DNA from: Aquibium sp. ELW1220
GTDB lineage: Bacteria; Pseudomonadota; Alphaproteobacteria; Rhizobiales; Rhizobiaceae
DNA: 64,000 bases
Assembly: GCF_030398385.1 (NCBI RefSeq)
Contig: NZ_JAOAOQ010000010.1
Coordinates: 1 to 64,000, forward strand
Reading direction: 5' to 3'
The notes under the pieces are model-generated. The model searched no databases, was not told the origin of the DNA, and was given only the letters and a program-made list of their open reading frames with translations. The first letter of the stretch is position 1; the number at the start of each line of letters is the position of its first letter. This document shows positions 33,028 to 57,093 of the stretch, one piece after another. A program made the position numbers and the translations under genes.

Positions 33028-34689
33028 ATGCTCGTCCAACTGTCGATCCGCGATATCGTCCTGATCGAAAAGCTGGACATCGAGTTCGCGCGCGGCCTGT
33101 CGGTGCTGACCGGCGAGACGGGTGCCGGCAAGTCCATCCTTCTCGACGCGCTGTCGCTCGCACTCGGCGGGCGCGGCGATGCCTCGCTCGTCAGACACGG
33201 ATCGGCACAGGGCCAGGTCACGGCCGTCTTCGACGTGCCGCTCGACCATCCCGCCCGCCGCCTGATCGCCGACAACGCCATCGAGGACGAGGGCGACATC
33301 CTGCTTCGCCGTGTCCAGAACGCCGACGGCCGCTCGCGCGTCTTCGTCAACGATCGGCCGGCCAGCGTTGCGCTGATGCGCGACATCGGCCGGGCGCTCG
33401 TGGAGATCCACGGCCAGCACGACGAGCGCGCGCTGGTGGACGCGGACGCGCATCGCGATGTTCTCGACCAGTTTGGCGGTCACGGCGCGGACGTGGTTTC
33501 CGTCCGAAAGGCCTTCGGGGGCTGGCGGCAGGCCGAGCAGGAACTCGCCCGGCATCGCGCCCGCGTCGAGGCGGCCGCGCGCGAGGCCGACTATCTTCGC
33601 GCTTCCGTCGAGGAATTGCGCAAGCTCGACCCGCGCGAGGGCGAGGAGACCGATCTGGCCGGCGTGCGCGCCCAGATGATGAAGGCGGAGAAGATCGCCT
33701 CCGACATCGGCGAGGCGCAGGAGGTGTTTTCGGGCAACCAGTCGCCGGTGCCGGTGCTCGCCAGCCTGTTGCGCCGCCTCGAGCGGAAGGCACAGGAAGT
33801 GCCGGGCATGCTCGACGACGTGGTGAAGTCGCTCGACGAGGCACTCATGTCGCTCGACGCCGCGCAGACCGGGATCGACGCCGCCATGCGCGCCTCGGAA
33901 TATGATCCGCGCGTGCTGGAGCAGACCGAAGAGCGGCTGTTTGCGCTGCGCGCTGCCGCCCGCAAGCACAATGTCGCCGTCGACGCGCTGCCCGTCCTGC
34001 GCGACCGCATGACGGCCGACCTCGCCGATCTCGACGCGGGCGAGGAGCGGCTGGGCGGGCTGGAGAAGGCTGCGCTGGAGACCCGAGCCGCCTATGACGC
34101 GGCAGCCCGGCGGCTTTCGGCGTTGCGGCGGGATGCGGCCGAGGCGCTGGCCGGCGCGGTGATGGCCGAACTGCCGGCGCTGAAGCTCGAGCGCGCGGCC
34201 TTCCTCGTCGAGATCGCCTCCGAACCGGACGACCGGCGGGAGGAGGGGATCGACCAGGTCGAGTTCTGGGTGCGGACCAATCCGGGATCGCGGCCGGGGC
34301 CGATGGCGAAGATCGCTTCCGGCGGCGAGCTGTCGCGCTTCCTCCTGGCGCTCAAGGTGGCCCTGGCCGACCGCGGCTCGGCGCCGACGCTCGTCTTCGA
34401 CGAGATCGACACCGGTGTGGGCGGCGCAGTGGCCGATGCGATCGGCGCGCGGCTGGCTAGGCTGGCGGAACGCGTGCAGGTCCTGTCGGTCACGCACGCG
34501 CCGCAGGTGGCCGCGCGCGCCGCGACGCATTTCCTGATCTCGAAGTCCGGCGCGGACCGCGTGTCGACCGGGGTCGCTCAGCTGCCGCGTCCGGCCCGCC
34601 AGGAAGAGATCGCCCGCATGCTCGCGGGTGCCACCATCACCGACGAGGCACGCGCGGCCGCGGGGCGGCTTCTGGCCGAGACGGAGTAG
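33028..34689 (+). CDS. recN: DNA repair protein RecN
   Basis: The 553-residue SMC-like ATPase acts in double-strand break repair. Walker A is LTGETGAGKSILLDAL, the signature motif IASGGELSRFLLALK and Walker B TLVFDEIDTGVGG, followed by VLSVTHAPQVAARA. The middle (about 155-370) is charged and coiled-coil-like. It begins 16 bases after bamD and probably shares its transcript. The order bamD-recN-ligA is usual in Rhizobiales. Confidence 0.95.
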   Translation: MLVQLSIRDIVLIEKLDIEFARGLSVLTGETGAGKSILLDALSLALGGRGDASLVRHGSAQGQVTAVFDVPLDHPARRLIADNAIEDEGDILLRRVQNADGRSRVFVNDRPASVALMRDIGRALVEIHGQHDERALVDADAHRDVLDQFGGHGADVVSVRKAFGGWRQAEQELARHRARVEAAAREADYLRASVEELRKLDPREGEETDLAGVRAQMMKAEKIASDIGEAQEVFSGNQSPVPVLASLLRRLERKAQEVPGMLDDVVKSLDEALMSLDAAQTGIDAAMRASEYDPRVLEQTEERLFALRAAARKHNVAVDALPVLRDRMTADLADLDAGEERLGGLEKAALETRAAYDAAARRLSALRRDAAEALAGAVMAELPALKLERAAFLVEIASEPDDRREEGIDQVEFWVRTNPGSRPGPMAKIASGGELSRFLLALKVALADRGSAPTLVFDEIDTGVGGAVADAIGARLARLAERVQVLSVTHAPQVAARAATHFLISKSGADRVSTGVAQLPRPARQEEIARMLAGATITDEARAAAGRLLAETE

Positions 34690-34728
34690 GGGACTTCGTC
34701 CGCCTCGCCGCGCGAGGCGCCGTCATGA

Positions 34729-36993
<2,265 letters not shown>

Positions 36994-37077
36994 GGGCGGA
37001 GCTACGGTTGGTCGACCTGCCGTGCAAGGCGGCGGGAGAAACCGGCGAATCGATCCCGCCTCGACGACAAAACGCCG

Positions 37078-37106
37078 TTGCGCGCGGGCGAACGACTGTG
37101 TATGTA
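37078..37106 (+). promoter_or_regulatory. Promoter of tRNA-Trp
   Basis: TTGCGC (37078-37083) and TATGTA (37101-37106) are 17 bases apart, and the tRNA begins 13 bases after the -10 element. The same layout recurs upstream of secE. Confidence 0.65.
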
Positions 37107-37119
37107 GCCGCTCGCGCCT

Positions 37120-37195
<76 letters not shown>

Positions 37196-37325
37196 GCGCC
37201 CGGAAGCCGGTCACACGGCCGTCACCGGCGCATGGGAACGTCCTGGAACGAGCGATCTGTGCAATGCGGCCCCTGATCGGGCTACGGAGCGAGCGGCTGC
37301 TCGGGAACAATTTCCACATCCGCAC

Positions 37326-37354
37326 TTGCGTGCCGACGGAATCGTCTTTATGTA
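37326..37354 (+). promoter_or_regulatory. Candidate promoter of secE-nusG
   Basis: TTGCGT (37326-37331) and TATGTA (37349-37354) are 17 bases apart and match the tRNA-Trp promoter almost exactly. The 332-base gap from 37196 to 37527 contains this promoter and a leader of about 165 bases; I see no other gene there. Confidence 0.6.
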
Positions 37355-37527
37355 GCGCTATCCAGACAAGCGGTGCGTGGAGCCACGATCGGCTTTACGT
37401 GCCTTTATTGCATGGGCGGATGATCGCTTCCCCGGAAAGTGGTTGTTCCTCGTGATAAGGCAAGTTTCCCGTTTCGCGGGACGATCCAGAAGACCCGGTC
37501 CACGGGTTCCTGAAAGCAGAGCGGCAG

Positions 37528-37731
37528 ATGGCGTCGAAGACTTCGAATCCCTTCACCTTCCTTCAGCAGGTGCGTCAGGAGACGGCGAAGGTCACGTGGC
37601 CGTCCCGCCGCGAAACTCTGATCTCCACCATCATGGTTCTGGCCTTCGCGTTCATCGCCGCGATCTTCTTCTTCGCCGCGGACCAGATCATGGCTCTGGG
37701 CGTCGAGCTGATACTCGGCATCGGTCGATAA
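37528..37731 (+). CDS. secE: Preprotein translocase subunit SecE
   Basis: The 67-residue single-span form of SecE stabilises SecY in the inner membrane. FLQQVRQETAKVTWPSRRETLIST is the conserved amphipathic segment, followed by one transmembrane helix (IMVLAFAFIAAIFFFAADQIM). Upstream GCAGAGCGGCAG offers a weak ribosome site. nusG starts 27 bases downstream. Confidence 0.95.
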   Translation: MASKTSNPFTFLQQVRQETAKVTWPSRRETLISTIMVLAFAFIAAIFFFAADQIMALGVELILGIGR

Positions 37732-37758
37732 CGCCGGCGACTAAGGAGAGCACCTGAC

Positions 37759-38286
37759 ATGACTGCGCGGTGGTACATCGTCCACGCCTATTCGAATTTC
37801 GAGAAGAAGGTCGCCGAGGACATCGAGCACCAGGCCAAGCGAAAGGGCCTGTCGGACCAGATCGAGCAGATCGTGGTCCCGACCGAGAAGGTCGTCGAGA
37901 TCCGCCGCGGCCGCAAGGTCGACTCGGAGCGCAAGTTCTTCCCGGGCTACGTGCTCGTGCGGGCGAACCTCTCCGACGCCGTCTTCTCGCTGATCAAGAA
38001 CACGCCGAAGGTCACCGGCTTCCTGGGCGACTCGCGCCCGGTGCCGATCACCGACGCCGAGGCCGACCGCATCCTGCACCAGGTGCAGGAGGGCGTGGAG
38101 CGACCCAAGCCCTCGATCACCTTCGAGATCGGCGAGCAGGTGCGCGTCTCCGACGGCCCGTTCGCGTCGTTCAACGGCTTCGTCCAGGAAGTGGACGAGG
38201 AGCGGTCGCGCCTCAAGGTCGAGGTGTCGATCTTCGGACGGGCCGTCCCGGTCGATCTGGAATTCGGTCAGGTCGAAAAGGGCTGA
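37759..38286 (+). CDS. nusG: Transcription elongation/antitermination factor NusG
   Basis: The 175-residue protein has an N-terminal NGN domain (RWYIVHAYSNFEKKVAEDI, and FPGYVLVRANLSDAVFSLIKNTPKVTGFLG) that binds RNA polymerase. A C-terminal KOW domain (VRVSDGPFASFNGFVQEVDEERSRLKVEVSIFGR) contacts Rho or S10. AAGGAGAG lies just upstream of the ATG. In the 155 bases after the stop, CCCCGCC (38295-38301) can pair with GGCGGGG (38332-38338). Confidence 0.96.
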   Translation: MTARWYIVHAYSNFEKKVAEDIEHQAKRKGLSDQIEQIVVPTEKVVEIRRGRKVDSERKFFPGYVLVRANLSDAVFSLIKNTPKVTGFLGDSRPVPITDAEADRILHQVQEGVERPKPSITFEIGEQVRVSDGPFASFNGFVQEVDEERSRLKVEVSIFGRAVPVDLEFGQVEKG

Positions 38287-38441
38287 CCGGATAACCCCGC
38301 CCGGCTAAGGCCGGCGGGTGAGGCGGGGCCATCGGCTCCGATTGGAATGGGTGGAAGGGACAGGGGGCTGAAGCCGGCCCCGGACCCGCACCACCCGACT
38401 GCAACGCCGGATGAAGCCGGCATAACCAGGGCAGAAGAGAA

Positions 38442-38870
38442 ATGGCTAAGAAGATCGTGGGCCAGCTCAAGCTCCAGGTCAAAGCGGGATCGGCGACGCC
38501 GTCGCCCCCGATCGGCCCGGCGCTCGGTCAGCGTGGCATCAACATCATGGAGTTCTGCAAGGCGTTCAACGCCCAGACCCAGGAGCTCGAGAAGGGTCAG
38601 CCGACCCCGGTGGTCATCACCTACTACCAGGACAAGTCGTTCACCTTCGTCATGAAGACGCCGCCGGTGAGCTACTTCCTCAAGAAGGCCGCGAACCTGC
38701 AGTCCGGCTCCAAGGAGCCCGGCAAGGTCAAGGCCGGCGAGATCTCCCGCGACAAGATCCGCGAGATCGCCGAGAAGAAGATGAAGGACCTGAACGCCAA
38801 CGACGTCGACGCAGCGATGCGCATGGTCGAAGGCTCCGCCCGTTCGATGGGCCTCGAGGTGGTGGGGTAA
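38442..38870 (+). CDS. rplK: 50S ribosomal protein L11
   Basis: The 142-residue protein binds the GTPase centre of 23S r[44 protein letters not shown] is the characteristic N-terminal domain, and [25 protein letters not shown] the rRNA-binding C-terminus. It probably forms a two-gene unit with rplA, four bases downstream. E. coli L1 represses this pair; whether that site exists here is not resolved. Confidence 0.97.
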   Translation: MAKKIVGQLKLQVKAGSATPSPPIGPALGQRGINIMEFCKAFNAQTQELEKGQPTPVVITYYQDKSFTFVMKTPPVSYFLKKAANLQSGSKEPGKVKAGEISRDKIREIAEKKMKDLNANDVDAAMRMVEGSARSMGLEVVG

Positions 38871-38874
38871 GATC

Positions 38875-39579
<705 letters not shown>

Positions 39580-39952
39580 CGCGATCAGGGGAGGCGGGTT
39601 CCGCCTCCGGCAAAGCGAATTCCGGGCTCAACGGCCCGGATCTGCGGGAGGGTAACTTCCCGCACTCCTGTCCGAGATTGCAGGCGGGCCGGTTCAATCC
39701 GGTCCTTAATCCGATTGGGTCTGCATGAGACGGGGTCGAGCCGACGAAGAAGCGAACGCGTCGCTTCGGAGAAGGTTTCGAACCGTGTGTGCCTTTTGTC
39801 AGCGCGCTCCGGCGGATCACCATCCGGCGGGCGAGGCGAAAGGGGGCAGGATCCTCGAGCGCCGCTCGGGCGATTCTAACGGATTGTCCCGGCCGGCAAA
39901 AGGCAACCCGGCAGTTCCTCCCTCGGGAGGGATCGCCAACTGGAGATAGGCA
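39580..39952 (+). promoter_or_regulatory. Structured leader of rplJ-rplL
   Basis: The 373-base gap before rplJ contains consecutive hairpins: 39590-39608, TCCGGGC-TCAACG-GCCCGGA at 39621-39640, and TGCGGGA...TCCCGCA at 39643-39664. In many bacteria L10(L12)4 binds a leader structure here and represses its own translation. I cannot verify the L10-binding kink by eye. Short open frames within it do not look coding. Confidence 0.45.
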
Positions 39953-40471
39953 GTGGACAGAGCGGAAAAACGCGAACTCGTCACGGACCTGAACGGAGTC
40001 TTCCAGACTTCCGGCTCGGTGGTCGTGGCCCACTATGCCGGCATCACCGTTGCGCAAATGAACGATCTTCGTACGAAGATGCGCGCAGCAGGTGGTTCCG
40101 TCAAAGTCGCGAAGAACCGTCTCGCCAGAATCGCTCTTCAGGGCACGCCGTCAGAGGGGATGAAGGATCTGTTCATCGGACAGACCCTGATCGCCTATGC
40201 GGAAGATCCGGTCGTCGCGCCGAAGATCGCATCCGAGTTCGCCAAGGGGAATGACAAGCTCGTCATTCTCGGTGGCGCGATGGGTGAGACCTCGCTCGAC
40301 GTCGAGGGCGTGAAGACGCTTGCGACGCTCCCGTCGCTCGACGAGCTTCGCGCAAAGCTGGTGGGGATGATCTCCACGCCGGCAACCCGGATCGCCCAGG
40401 TCGTCAACGCGCCGGCAGCGCAGCTTGCCCGCGTGTTCGGCGCCTATGCCCGGAAGGACGAGGCGGCATGA
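39953..40471 (+). CDS. rplJ: 50S ribosomal protein L10
   Basis: The 172-residue protein anchors L7/L12 dimers at the stalk base. The N-terminus [60 protein letters not shown] is typical. The C-terminal helix after [15 protein letters not shown] binds L12. The start codon is GTG 39953 preceded by TGGAGATAGG. Confidence 0.96.
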   Translation: MDRAEKRELVTDLNGVFQTSGSVVVAHYAGITVAQMNDLRTKMRAAGGSVKVAKNRLARIALQGTPSEGMKDLFIGQTLIAYAEDPVVAPKIASEFAKGNDKLVILGGAMGETSLDVEGVKTLATLPSLDELRAKLVGMISTPATRIAQVVNAPAAQLARVFGAYARKDEAA

Positions 40472-40531
40472 GGCCGGTCCTCGGACATACCAACACACGT
40501 TCGAACACATTCTCACTGAAGGAACACAACA

Positions 40532-40909
<378 letters not shown>

Positions 40910-40922
40910 GCATCTGCGTGAA

Positions 40923-40947
40923 GGCGGACGGGCCCGTCCCGTCCGCC
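40923..40947 (+). promoter_or_regulatory. Hairpin between rplL and rpoB (attenuator or processing site)
   Basis: GGCGGACGGG (40923-40932) pairs perfectly with CCCGTCCGCC (40938-40947) around CCCGT, with no following T-run. In E. coli the rplL-rpoB gap holds a partial terminator and an RNase III site that set the L12:beta ratio; this hairpin is in the equivalent place. Confidence 0.55.
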
Positions 40948-41107
40948 GACCCCGCCCGAGGGGAGTTGTCGTCGGGATGCGTCCGGGAACCCATTTCCTG
41001 ACGGCCGTATACCGGCCTTCCGGAAAAGGGTTTTCACCTGTTTTGACTACCGCGGCACCTTCGAAGCTGCGGCGAACGACAAGCCAGTATGGCAGCAAGG
41101 AGCGACG

Positions 41108-45244
<4,137 letters not shown>

Positions 45245-45421
45245 CCGCACCCCGGGTGCGCCGTAACCGGCGCACCCATTCCTGCCGCCCGGACGGGGCT
45301 GCGGGGAAGTCTTCAGAGACGACGATGGGACCCGTGCGTCCGTCGTCGTCCGGTAGTCCGGGCCTGACGCCCGGAGATTTTCGAAAAGGGGGCCGGCGAC
45401 GGTTCCTAACAGGAGAACGGC

Positions 45422-49621
<4,200 letters not shown>

Positions 49622-49648
49622 GCGATCGTTTCCCGATCGACGAACAAG

Positions 49649-49672
49649 GGCCGCCGGATCCATCCGGCGGCC
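49649..49672 (+). terminator. rpoC terminator hairpin
   Basis: GGCCGCCGGA (49649-49658) pairs perfectly with TCCGGCGGCC (49663-49672) around TCCA. The following TTTGCATTT is an interrupted U-tract, so some read-through is likely. Confidence 0.8.
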
Positions 49673-49854
49673 TTTGCATTTCAAGGGGTCGGCAGAACCG
49701 CGAGCGGAGAATGCAGGTCGCCGGACGATGGCCGGACCTTGCCGCCGAGATCGTATCGATCCGTGAGGGGATCCGGGCCCTTTGCGGCACGCCGGAGCTG
49801 CTTCATGGAACGCTTTCGCTCTGAGTGAAGTAGCTCACATACGGCGTGACAACA

Positions 49855-49952
49855 GCCGCGCTAGAGAAGAAGGCGCGGCAGTCGATCGGGTCAATGACCT
49901 CCCAGCCGCATTCTGGCCGTCCGGACAATGCCCCGCCGGACGGCCTTTTTTT
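49855..49952 (+). ncRNA. Candidate small RNA 3' portion or second rpoC terminator region
   Basis: Between the rpoC terminator and the minus-strand gene, GCCGCGC (49855-49861) pairs with GCGCGGC (49873-49879). A second intrinsic terminator follows: GGCCGTCCGG (49915-49924) with CCGGACGGCC (49936-49945), then seven T. A hairpin followed by a strong terminator fits either a small RNA or a back-up terminator for rpoBC read-through. No promoter is clear. The 400-base gap 49622-50021 otherwise holds only an unconvincing 37-codon frame at 49711-49824. Confidence 0.35.
49915..49952 (+). terminator. Strong intrinsic terminator
   Basis: A perfect 10-bp GC-rich stem with an 11-base loop is followed by TTTTTTT (49946-49952). 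The T-run is only on the plus strand, so it does not serve the convergent small gene at 50022-50303. Confidence 0.88.
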
Positions 49953-50021
49953 ATGCGATTGCCGCAGTTGCCGAGCGACCGGCCTTTCAGGCAGCGAATG
50001 CACAGGGGAATGGACGAAGCG

Positions 50022-50303
50022 TCAGGCCGGCTCGTCGAACGTGACGACCGAGACTTCGCCCTCGATCGCGCCCTGGTAGGCCGACAGATGCGGCTCGTCG
50101 TCGGGGATTCCGTCGAGGTCGCCGATCTGGTCGAACTCGGCTTCCGCGTAGCCTTCGCGAGCGAGCGATTCGAGGGCGACTCGCACCGCCGTGTCGTCGT
50201 CCGGCGCGATAAGAAGGACATGAACCCCTTCCGAATCGCCGCCCTTCCGTCGCCAGACCCGGCCGGTAATGATCGTCACGGGGCGAGCTTCGTTGTCGTT
50301 CAT
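50022..50303 (-). CDS. Conserved-looking hypothetical protein, 93 residues
   Basis: The product starts MNDNEARPVTIITGRVWRR and continues with an alternating strand-helix pattern (VHVLLIAPDDDTAVRVALESLAREGYAEAEFDQIGDLDG). It is acidic and has no signal peptide or membrane segment. Codon use is like that of its neighbours and the frame is intact. The ATG at 50301-50303 lacks a strong ribosome site but has an AT-rich upstream region with TATAAC on the minus strand. It is the only minus-strand gene between rpoC and the str operon. Function unknown. Confidence 0.65.
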   Translation of the reverse strand: MNDNEARPVTIITGRVWRRKGGDSEGVHVLLIAPDDDTAVRVALESLAREGYAEAEFDQIGDLDGIPDDEPHLSAYQGAIEGEVSVVTFDEPA

Positions 50304-50502
50304 CTATATAAGCTTCCGAATCGCTATGGGTTAAGGGAGTGGTTGCCCCGCCTATTGTTATAGTCGCACCGATAGGCCGGATGTGACAGGCCGTGTATAG
50401 TCACATTCCATTTCGCAGCGCCTCGATTTCGTAAGAAATCCACATTTCGGCCGCCGGCTGCGCTCCGTTGGCGTGTTCGAAGCGAAAACTCGCGCTGCGG
50501 GC

Positions 50503-50531
50503 TTGACGATGGCGGTCGTTGGGGTTAGAAG
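50503..50531 (+). promoter_or_regulatory. Candidate promoter of the str operon (rpsL)
   Basis: TTGACG (50503-50508) and TAGAAG (50526-50531) are separated by 17 bases. This sits in a 475-base gap before rpsL, leaving a leader of about 240 bases. Open frames in the gap do not look coding. Confidence 0.55.
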
Positions 50532-50778
50532 CCGCCTCGTCTGAGCCGATGTGAGACTTGGCCTTTCGGAGCGACACGCTCTGAAGTTCGTCTCAAACAG
50601 GGTTCGTTTTACGAGCGACGACATTTCCGGCATGCACGAAGCGCGTTGCGCTTCCTCTGCTTTTTGTTCGGGCAGGACCGCGATGGCGGTTTTTGGCCCG
50701 AATTTGCGTATGGAAGCGGCGCTTCTGACGGCCCTGAAACGGGCTTTGGACACGGATTTGAAAAAGAGGGAAGGTTGA

Positions 50779-51150
50779 ATGCCTACCGTAAACCAGCTGA
50801 TCCGCAAGCCGCGCATTGCGCCGGTGAAGCGCAACAAGGTTCCGGCCATGCAGGCCAACCCGCAGAAGCGTGGCGTCTGCACGCGCGTCTATACGACGAC
50901 GCCGAAGAAGCCGAACTCGGCGCTCCGCAAGGTTGCGAAGATCCGCCTCGTCAATGGCTTCGAAGTGATCGGCTACATCCCCGGCGAAGGTCACAACCTT
51001 CAGGAGCACTCCGTGGTCATGATCCGCGGCGGCCGCGTGAAGGATCTTCCGGGCGTGCGTTACCACATCATCCGCGGCGTGCTCGATACCCAGGGCGTCA
51101 AAAACCGCAAGCAGCGCCGGTCCAAGTACGGCGCGAAGCGTCCGAAGTGA
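50779..51150 (+). CDS. rpsL: 30S ribosomal protein S12
   Basis: The 123-residue protein sits at the decoding centre. The streptomycin-relevant lysines are wild-type in [12 protein letters not shown] (about residue 43) and [13 protein letters not shown] (about 88). GAGGGAAGGTTGA gives the ribosome site. It is the first gene of the str-type operon, followed by rpsG after 27 bases. Confidence 0.98.
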   Translation: MPTVNQLIRKPRIAPVKRNKVPAMQANPQKRGVCTRVYTTTPKKPNSALRKVAKIRLVNGFEVIGYIPGEGHNLQEHSVVMIRGGRVKDLPGVRYHIIRGVLDTQGVKNRKQRRSKYGAKRPK

Positions 51151-51177
51151 CCAGAGCTTAGCGAGGCAAAGAGACCC

Positions 51178-51648
51178 ATGTCCCGTCGTCACAGTGCAGA
51201 GAAGCGTGAGATCAACCCGGACCCGAAGTTCGGCGACCTGATCGTCACCAAGTTCATGAATGCCGTCATGCATCACGGCAAGAAGTCCATCGCCGAGACC
51301 ATCGTGTACGGCGCGCTGGATCAGGTCCAGGCCAAGACGAAGCAGGAGCCGGTGACGGTCTTCCATCAGGCGCTCGACAATGTCGCTCCGCACGTGGAAG
51401 TCCGGTCGCGTCGCGTCGGCGGCGCCACCTATCAGGTTCCCGTCGATGTGCGCCCGGAGCGCCGCCAGGCGCTGGCCATCCGGTGGCTGATCACGGCTGC
51501 CCGCGGTCGCAACGAGACCACCATGGTTGACCGGCTGTCCGGCGAGCTCATGGACGCGGCCAACAACCGCGGCACCGCCGTCAAGAAGCGCGAAGACACG
51601 CACCGGATGGCGGAAGCCAACCGCGCCTTCGCGCACTACCGCTGGTAA
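51178..51648 (+). CDS. rpsG: 30S ribosomal protein S7
   Basis: The 156-residue protein nucleates assembly of the 30S head. [39 protein letters not shown] and [33 protein letters not shown] are diagnostic. In E. coli it is the autogenous regulator of the str operon. fusA starts 34 bases downstream. Confidence 0.98.
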   Translation: MSRRHSAEKREINPDPKFGDLIVTKFMNAVMHHGKKSIAETIVYGALDQVQAKTKQEPVTVFHQALDNVAPHVEVRSRRVGGATYQVPVDVRPERRQALAIRWLITAARGRNETTMVDRLSGELMDAANNRGTAVKKREDTHRMAEANRAFAHYRW

Positions 51649-51682
51649 TCCCAGGTCGAATAGCAAGCGAGAGGCACCTCCC

Positions 51683-53773
<2,091 letters not shown>

Positions 53774-53839
53774 ATCCCGCGGGATTGGCAATAAACCGAC
53801 TTCAACGCCCCTCGCGGGCAGCAGAAATGGAGACCTCAC

Positions 53840-55015
<1,176 letters not shown>

Positions 55016-55035
55016 CAAGAAGAATAAACGGTCTG

Positions 55036-55064
55036 TCGCGGGCGGGCATCGCCCGCGCCCGCGA
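55036..55064 (+). promoter_or_regulatory. Hairpin between tuf and rpsJ
   Basis: TCGCGGGC (55036-55043) pairs with GCCCGCGA (55057-55064), with further pairing inside. There is no T-run, so it may slow or process transcripts rather than end them. Confidence 0.4.
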
Positions 55065-55085
55065 AAGATCTGAAGGAATTGACGC

Positions 55086-55394
55086 ATGAACGGTCAGAAC
55101 ATCCGCATTCGCCTGAAAGCGTTCGACCATCGCGTTCTCGACGCTTCCACGCGCGAGATCGTCTCGACGGCCAAGCGCACCGGCGCCAGCGTTCGCGGCC
55201 CGGTTCCGCTGCCGACGCGGATCGAAAAATTCACTGTCAACCGCTCGCCTCACATCGACAAGAAGAGCCGCGAGCAGTTCGAGATGCGTACCCACAAGCG
55301 GCTCCTCGACATCGTCGACCCGACGCCGCAGACGGTGGACGCTCTCATGAAGCTCGACCTCGCCGCCGGCGTCGACGTCGAGATCAAGCTCTAA
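55086..55394 (+). CDS. rpsJ: 30S ribosomal protein S10
   Basis: The 102-residue protein ([44 protein letters not shown]) is a head protein of the small subunit and also partners NusB in antitermination. It is the first gene of the S10 cluster, preceded by GAAGGAATT. Confidence 0.97.
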   Translation: MNGQNIRIRLKAFDHRVLDASTREIVSTAKRTGASVRGPVPLPTRIEKFTVNRSPHIDKKSREQFEMRTHKRLLDIVDPTPQTVDALMKLDLAAGVDVEIKL

Positions 55395-55457
55395 GCAGCG
55401 GGCAAAAGGCAGGCAGGGGCTACCCGGGCCTGGAACCCTGAAAAGGAATTCGAACCG

Positions 55458-56165
55458 ATGCGTTCAGGTGTTATCGCACAGAAAATCGGGATGACGCGCA
55501 TCTACAACGACGCGGGCGAACATGTGCCCGTCACGGTCCTCCGGATGGAGAACTGTCAGGTCGTTGCACAGCGCACCCAGGAAAAGAACGGCTACACCGC
55601 CGTGCAGCTCGGTGTCGGGCTCGCCAAGGTGAAGAACACGTCGAAGTCGATGCGCGGCCATTTCGCGACCGCGTCGGTCGAGCCGAAGTCGAAGGTCGCC
55701 GAGTTCCGCGTCTCCCCCGAGTTCATGCTCGAGGTCGGCTCCGAGATCACTGCCGATCACTTCGTCGCCGGCCAGAAGGTCGACGTGACGGGTACCTCGA
55801 TCGGCAAGGGCTTCCAGGGCGTCATCAAGCGGCACAACTTCGGTGGTGGTCGCGCGACGCACGGCAACTCGGTGTCGCACCGCACGCATGGCTCGACCGG
55901 TCAGCGCCAGGACCCCGGCAAGGTGTTCAAGGGCAAGAAGATGGCCGGACACATGGGCGACACCCGCGTCACGACGCAGAACGTCGAGATCGTGTCGACC
56001 GACACGGATCGCGGCCTGATCCTCATCCGCGGCGCCGTTCCCGGCTCCAAGGGCGCCTGGATCCTGGTTCGCGACGCGGTGAAAGCCTCTCTGCCCGACA
56101 ATGCGCCGAAGCCGGCTGCGCTGCGGGCCAAGAATGAAGCTCCGGCCGTCGAAGGAGCCGCGTGA
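55458..56165 (+). CDS. rplC: 50S ribosomal protein L3
   Basis: The 235-residue protein binds near the peptidyl-transferase centre. [51 protein letters not shown] and [14 protein letters not shown] are family motifs. An Ala/Pro-rich C-terminal tail of about 20 residues extends it, as in other rhizobia. Its stop codon shares one base with the rplD start (TGATG). Confidence 0.97.
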   Translation: MRSGVIAQKIGMTRIYNDAGEHVPVTVLRMENCQVVAQRTQEKNGYTAVQLGVGLAKVKNTSKSMRGHFATASVEPKSKVAEFRVSPEFMLEVGSEITADHFVAGQKVDVTGTSIGKGFQGVIKRHNFGGGRATHGNSVSHRTHGSTGQRQDPGKVFKGKKMAGHMGDTRVTTQNVEIVSTDTDRGLILIRGAVPGSKGAWILVRDAVKASLPDNAPKPAALRAKNEAPAVEGAA

Positions 56166-56785
56166 TGGACATCAAGATTACGACGCTGAGCGGCGGCGAC
56201 GCCGGGCAGGTTTCCCTTTCGGACGAGATCTTCGGTCTCGACCCCCGCGAGGACATCCTGCAGCGCGTGGTGCGCTGGCAGCTCGCCAAGAAGCACCAGG
56301 GTACCCACAAGGCGAAGGGGCGGTCCGAGATCGCCCGCACCGGCGCCAAGATGTACAAGCAGAAGGGTACGGGCCGCGCCCGCCACCACTCCGCCCGCGC
56401 ACCGCAGTTCCGCGGCGGCGGCAAGGCCCACGGCCCGGTCGTCCGCAGCCACGAGCACGACCTTCCCAAGAAGGTCCGCGCGCTTGGCCTCAAGCACGCG
56501 CTTTCGGCCAAGGTGAAGTCGTCCAGCCTGATCGTCGTCGATGAGCTGGCGCTGAGCGAGGCCAAGACGAAGGCGCTGCTGCAGAGCCTGACGTCGCTCG
56601 GCCTGTCGAATGCGCTGATGATCGGCGGTGCCGAGGTCGATGCGGGCTTCAAGCGCGCTGCGGCCAACATCCCGAACATCGACGTGCTGCCGATCCAGGG
56701 CATCAACGTCTACGACATTCTGCGCCGCGGCACGCTCGTCCTCTCGAAGGCGGCGGTCGAGGCTCTCGAGGAGCGCTTCAAATGA
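56165..56785 (+). CDS. rplD: 50S ribosomal protein L4
   Basis: The 206-residue protein lines the exit tunnel. [55 protein letters not shown] is its long tunnel loop. In E. coli L4 is the feedback regulator of the S10 operon. ATG 56165 is chosen over the GTG at 56162. It overlaps rplW by four bases. Confidence 0.97.
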   Translation: MDIKITTLSGGDAGQVSLSDEIFGLDPREDILQRVVRWQLAKKHQGTHKAKGRSEIARTGAKMYKQKGTGRARHHSARAPQFRGGGKAHGPVVRSHEHDLPKKVRALGLKHALSAKVKSSSLIVVDELALSEAKTKALLQSLTSLGLSNALMIGGAEVDAGFKRAAANIPNIDVLPIQGINVYDILRRGTLVLSKAAVEALEERFK

Positions 56786-57075
56786 CTGACCTTCGCCACT
56801 ACGATGTGATCGTCAGCCCGGCGATCACCGAAAAGTCCACGATGGCCTCCGAGTTCAACCAGGTGGTCTTCAACGTCGCCCGCAAGGCGACGAAGCCGGA
56901 GATCAAGGCCGCCGTCGAGGCGCTGTTCGGGGTCAAGGTCCGCGCCGTGAACACCCAGGTCCGCAAGGGCAAGGTGAAGCGCTTCCGCGGCACCGTCGGC
57001 CGCCTGAGTGATGTCAAGAAGGCGGTCGTGACGCTGGCCGAAGGCCACTCCATCGACGTCGCAACCGGTCTCTGA
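56782..57075 (+). CDS. rplW: 50S ribosomal protein L23
   Basis: The 97-residue protein sits at the tunnel exit and docks trigger factor and [20 protein letters not shown] and [30 protein letters not shown] are diagnostic. Coupled to rplD by ATGA; rplB follows after 18 bases. Confidence 0.97.
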   Translation: MTDLRHYDVIVSPAITEKSTMASEFNQVVFNVARKATKPEIKAAVEALFGVKVRAVNTQVRKGKVKRFRGTVGRLSDVKKAVVTLAEGHSIDVATGL

Positions 57076-57093
57076 GAGGCTTGAGGTAACGAT

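Noticed and set aside
49711-49824. 37-codon frame MQVAGRWPDLAAEIV... after rpoC
   Set aside because: It has an ATG and a weak GGAGA, but it is short, isolated and unsupported by any family; it remains a possible small protein only.
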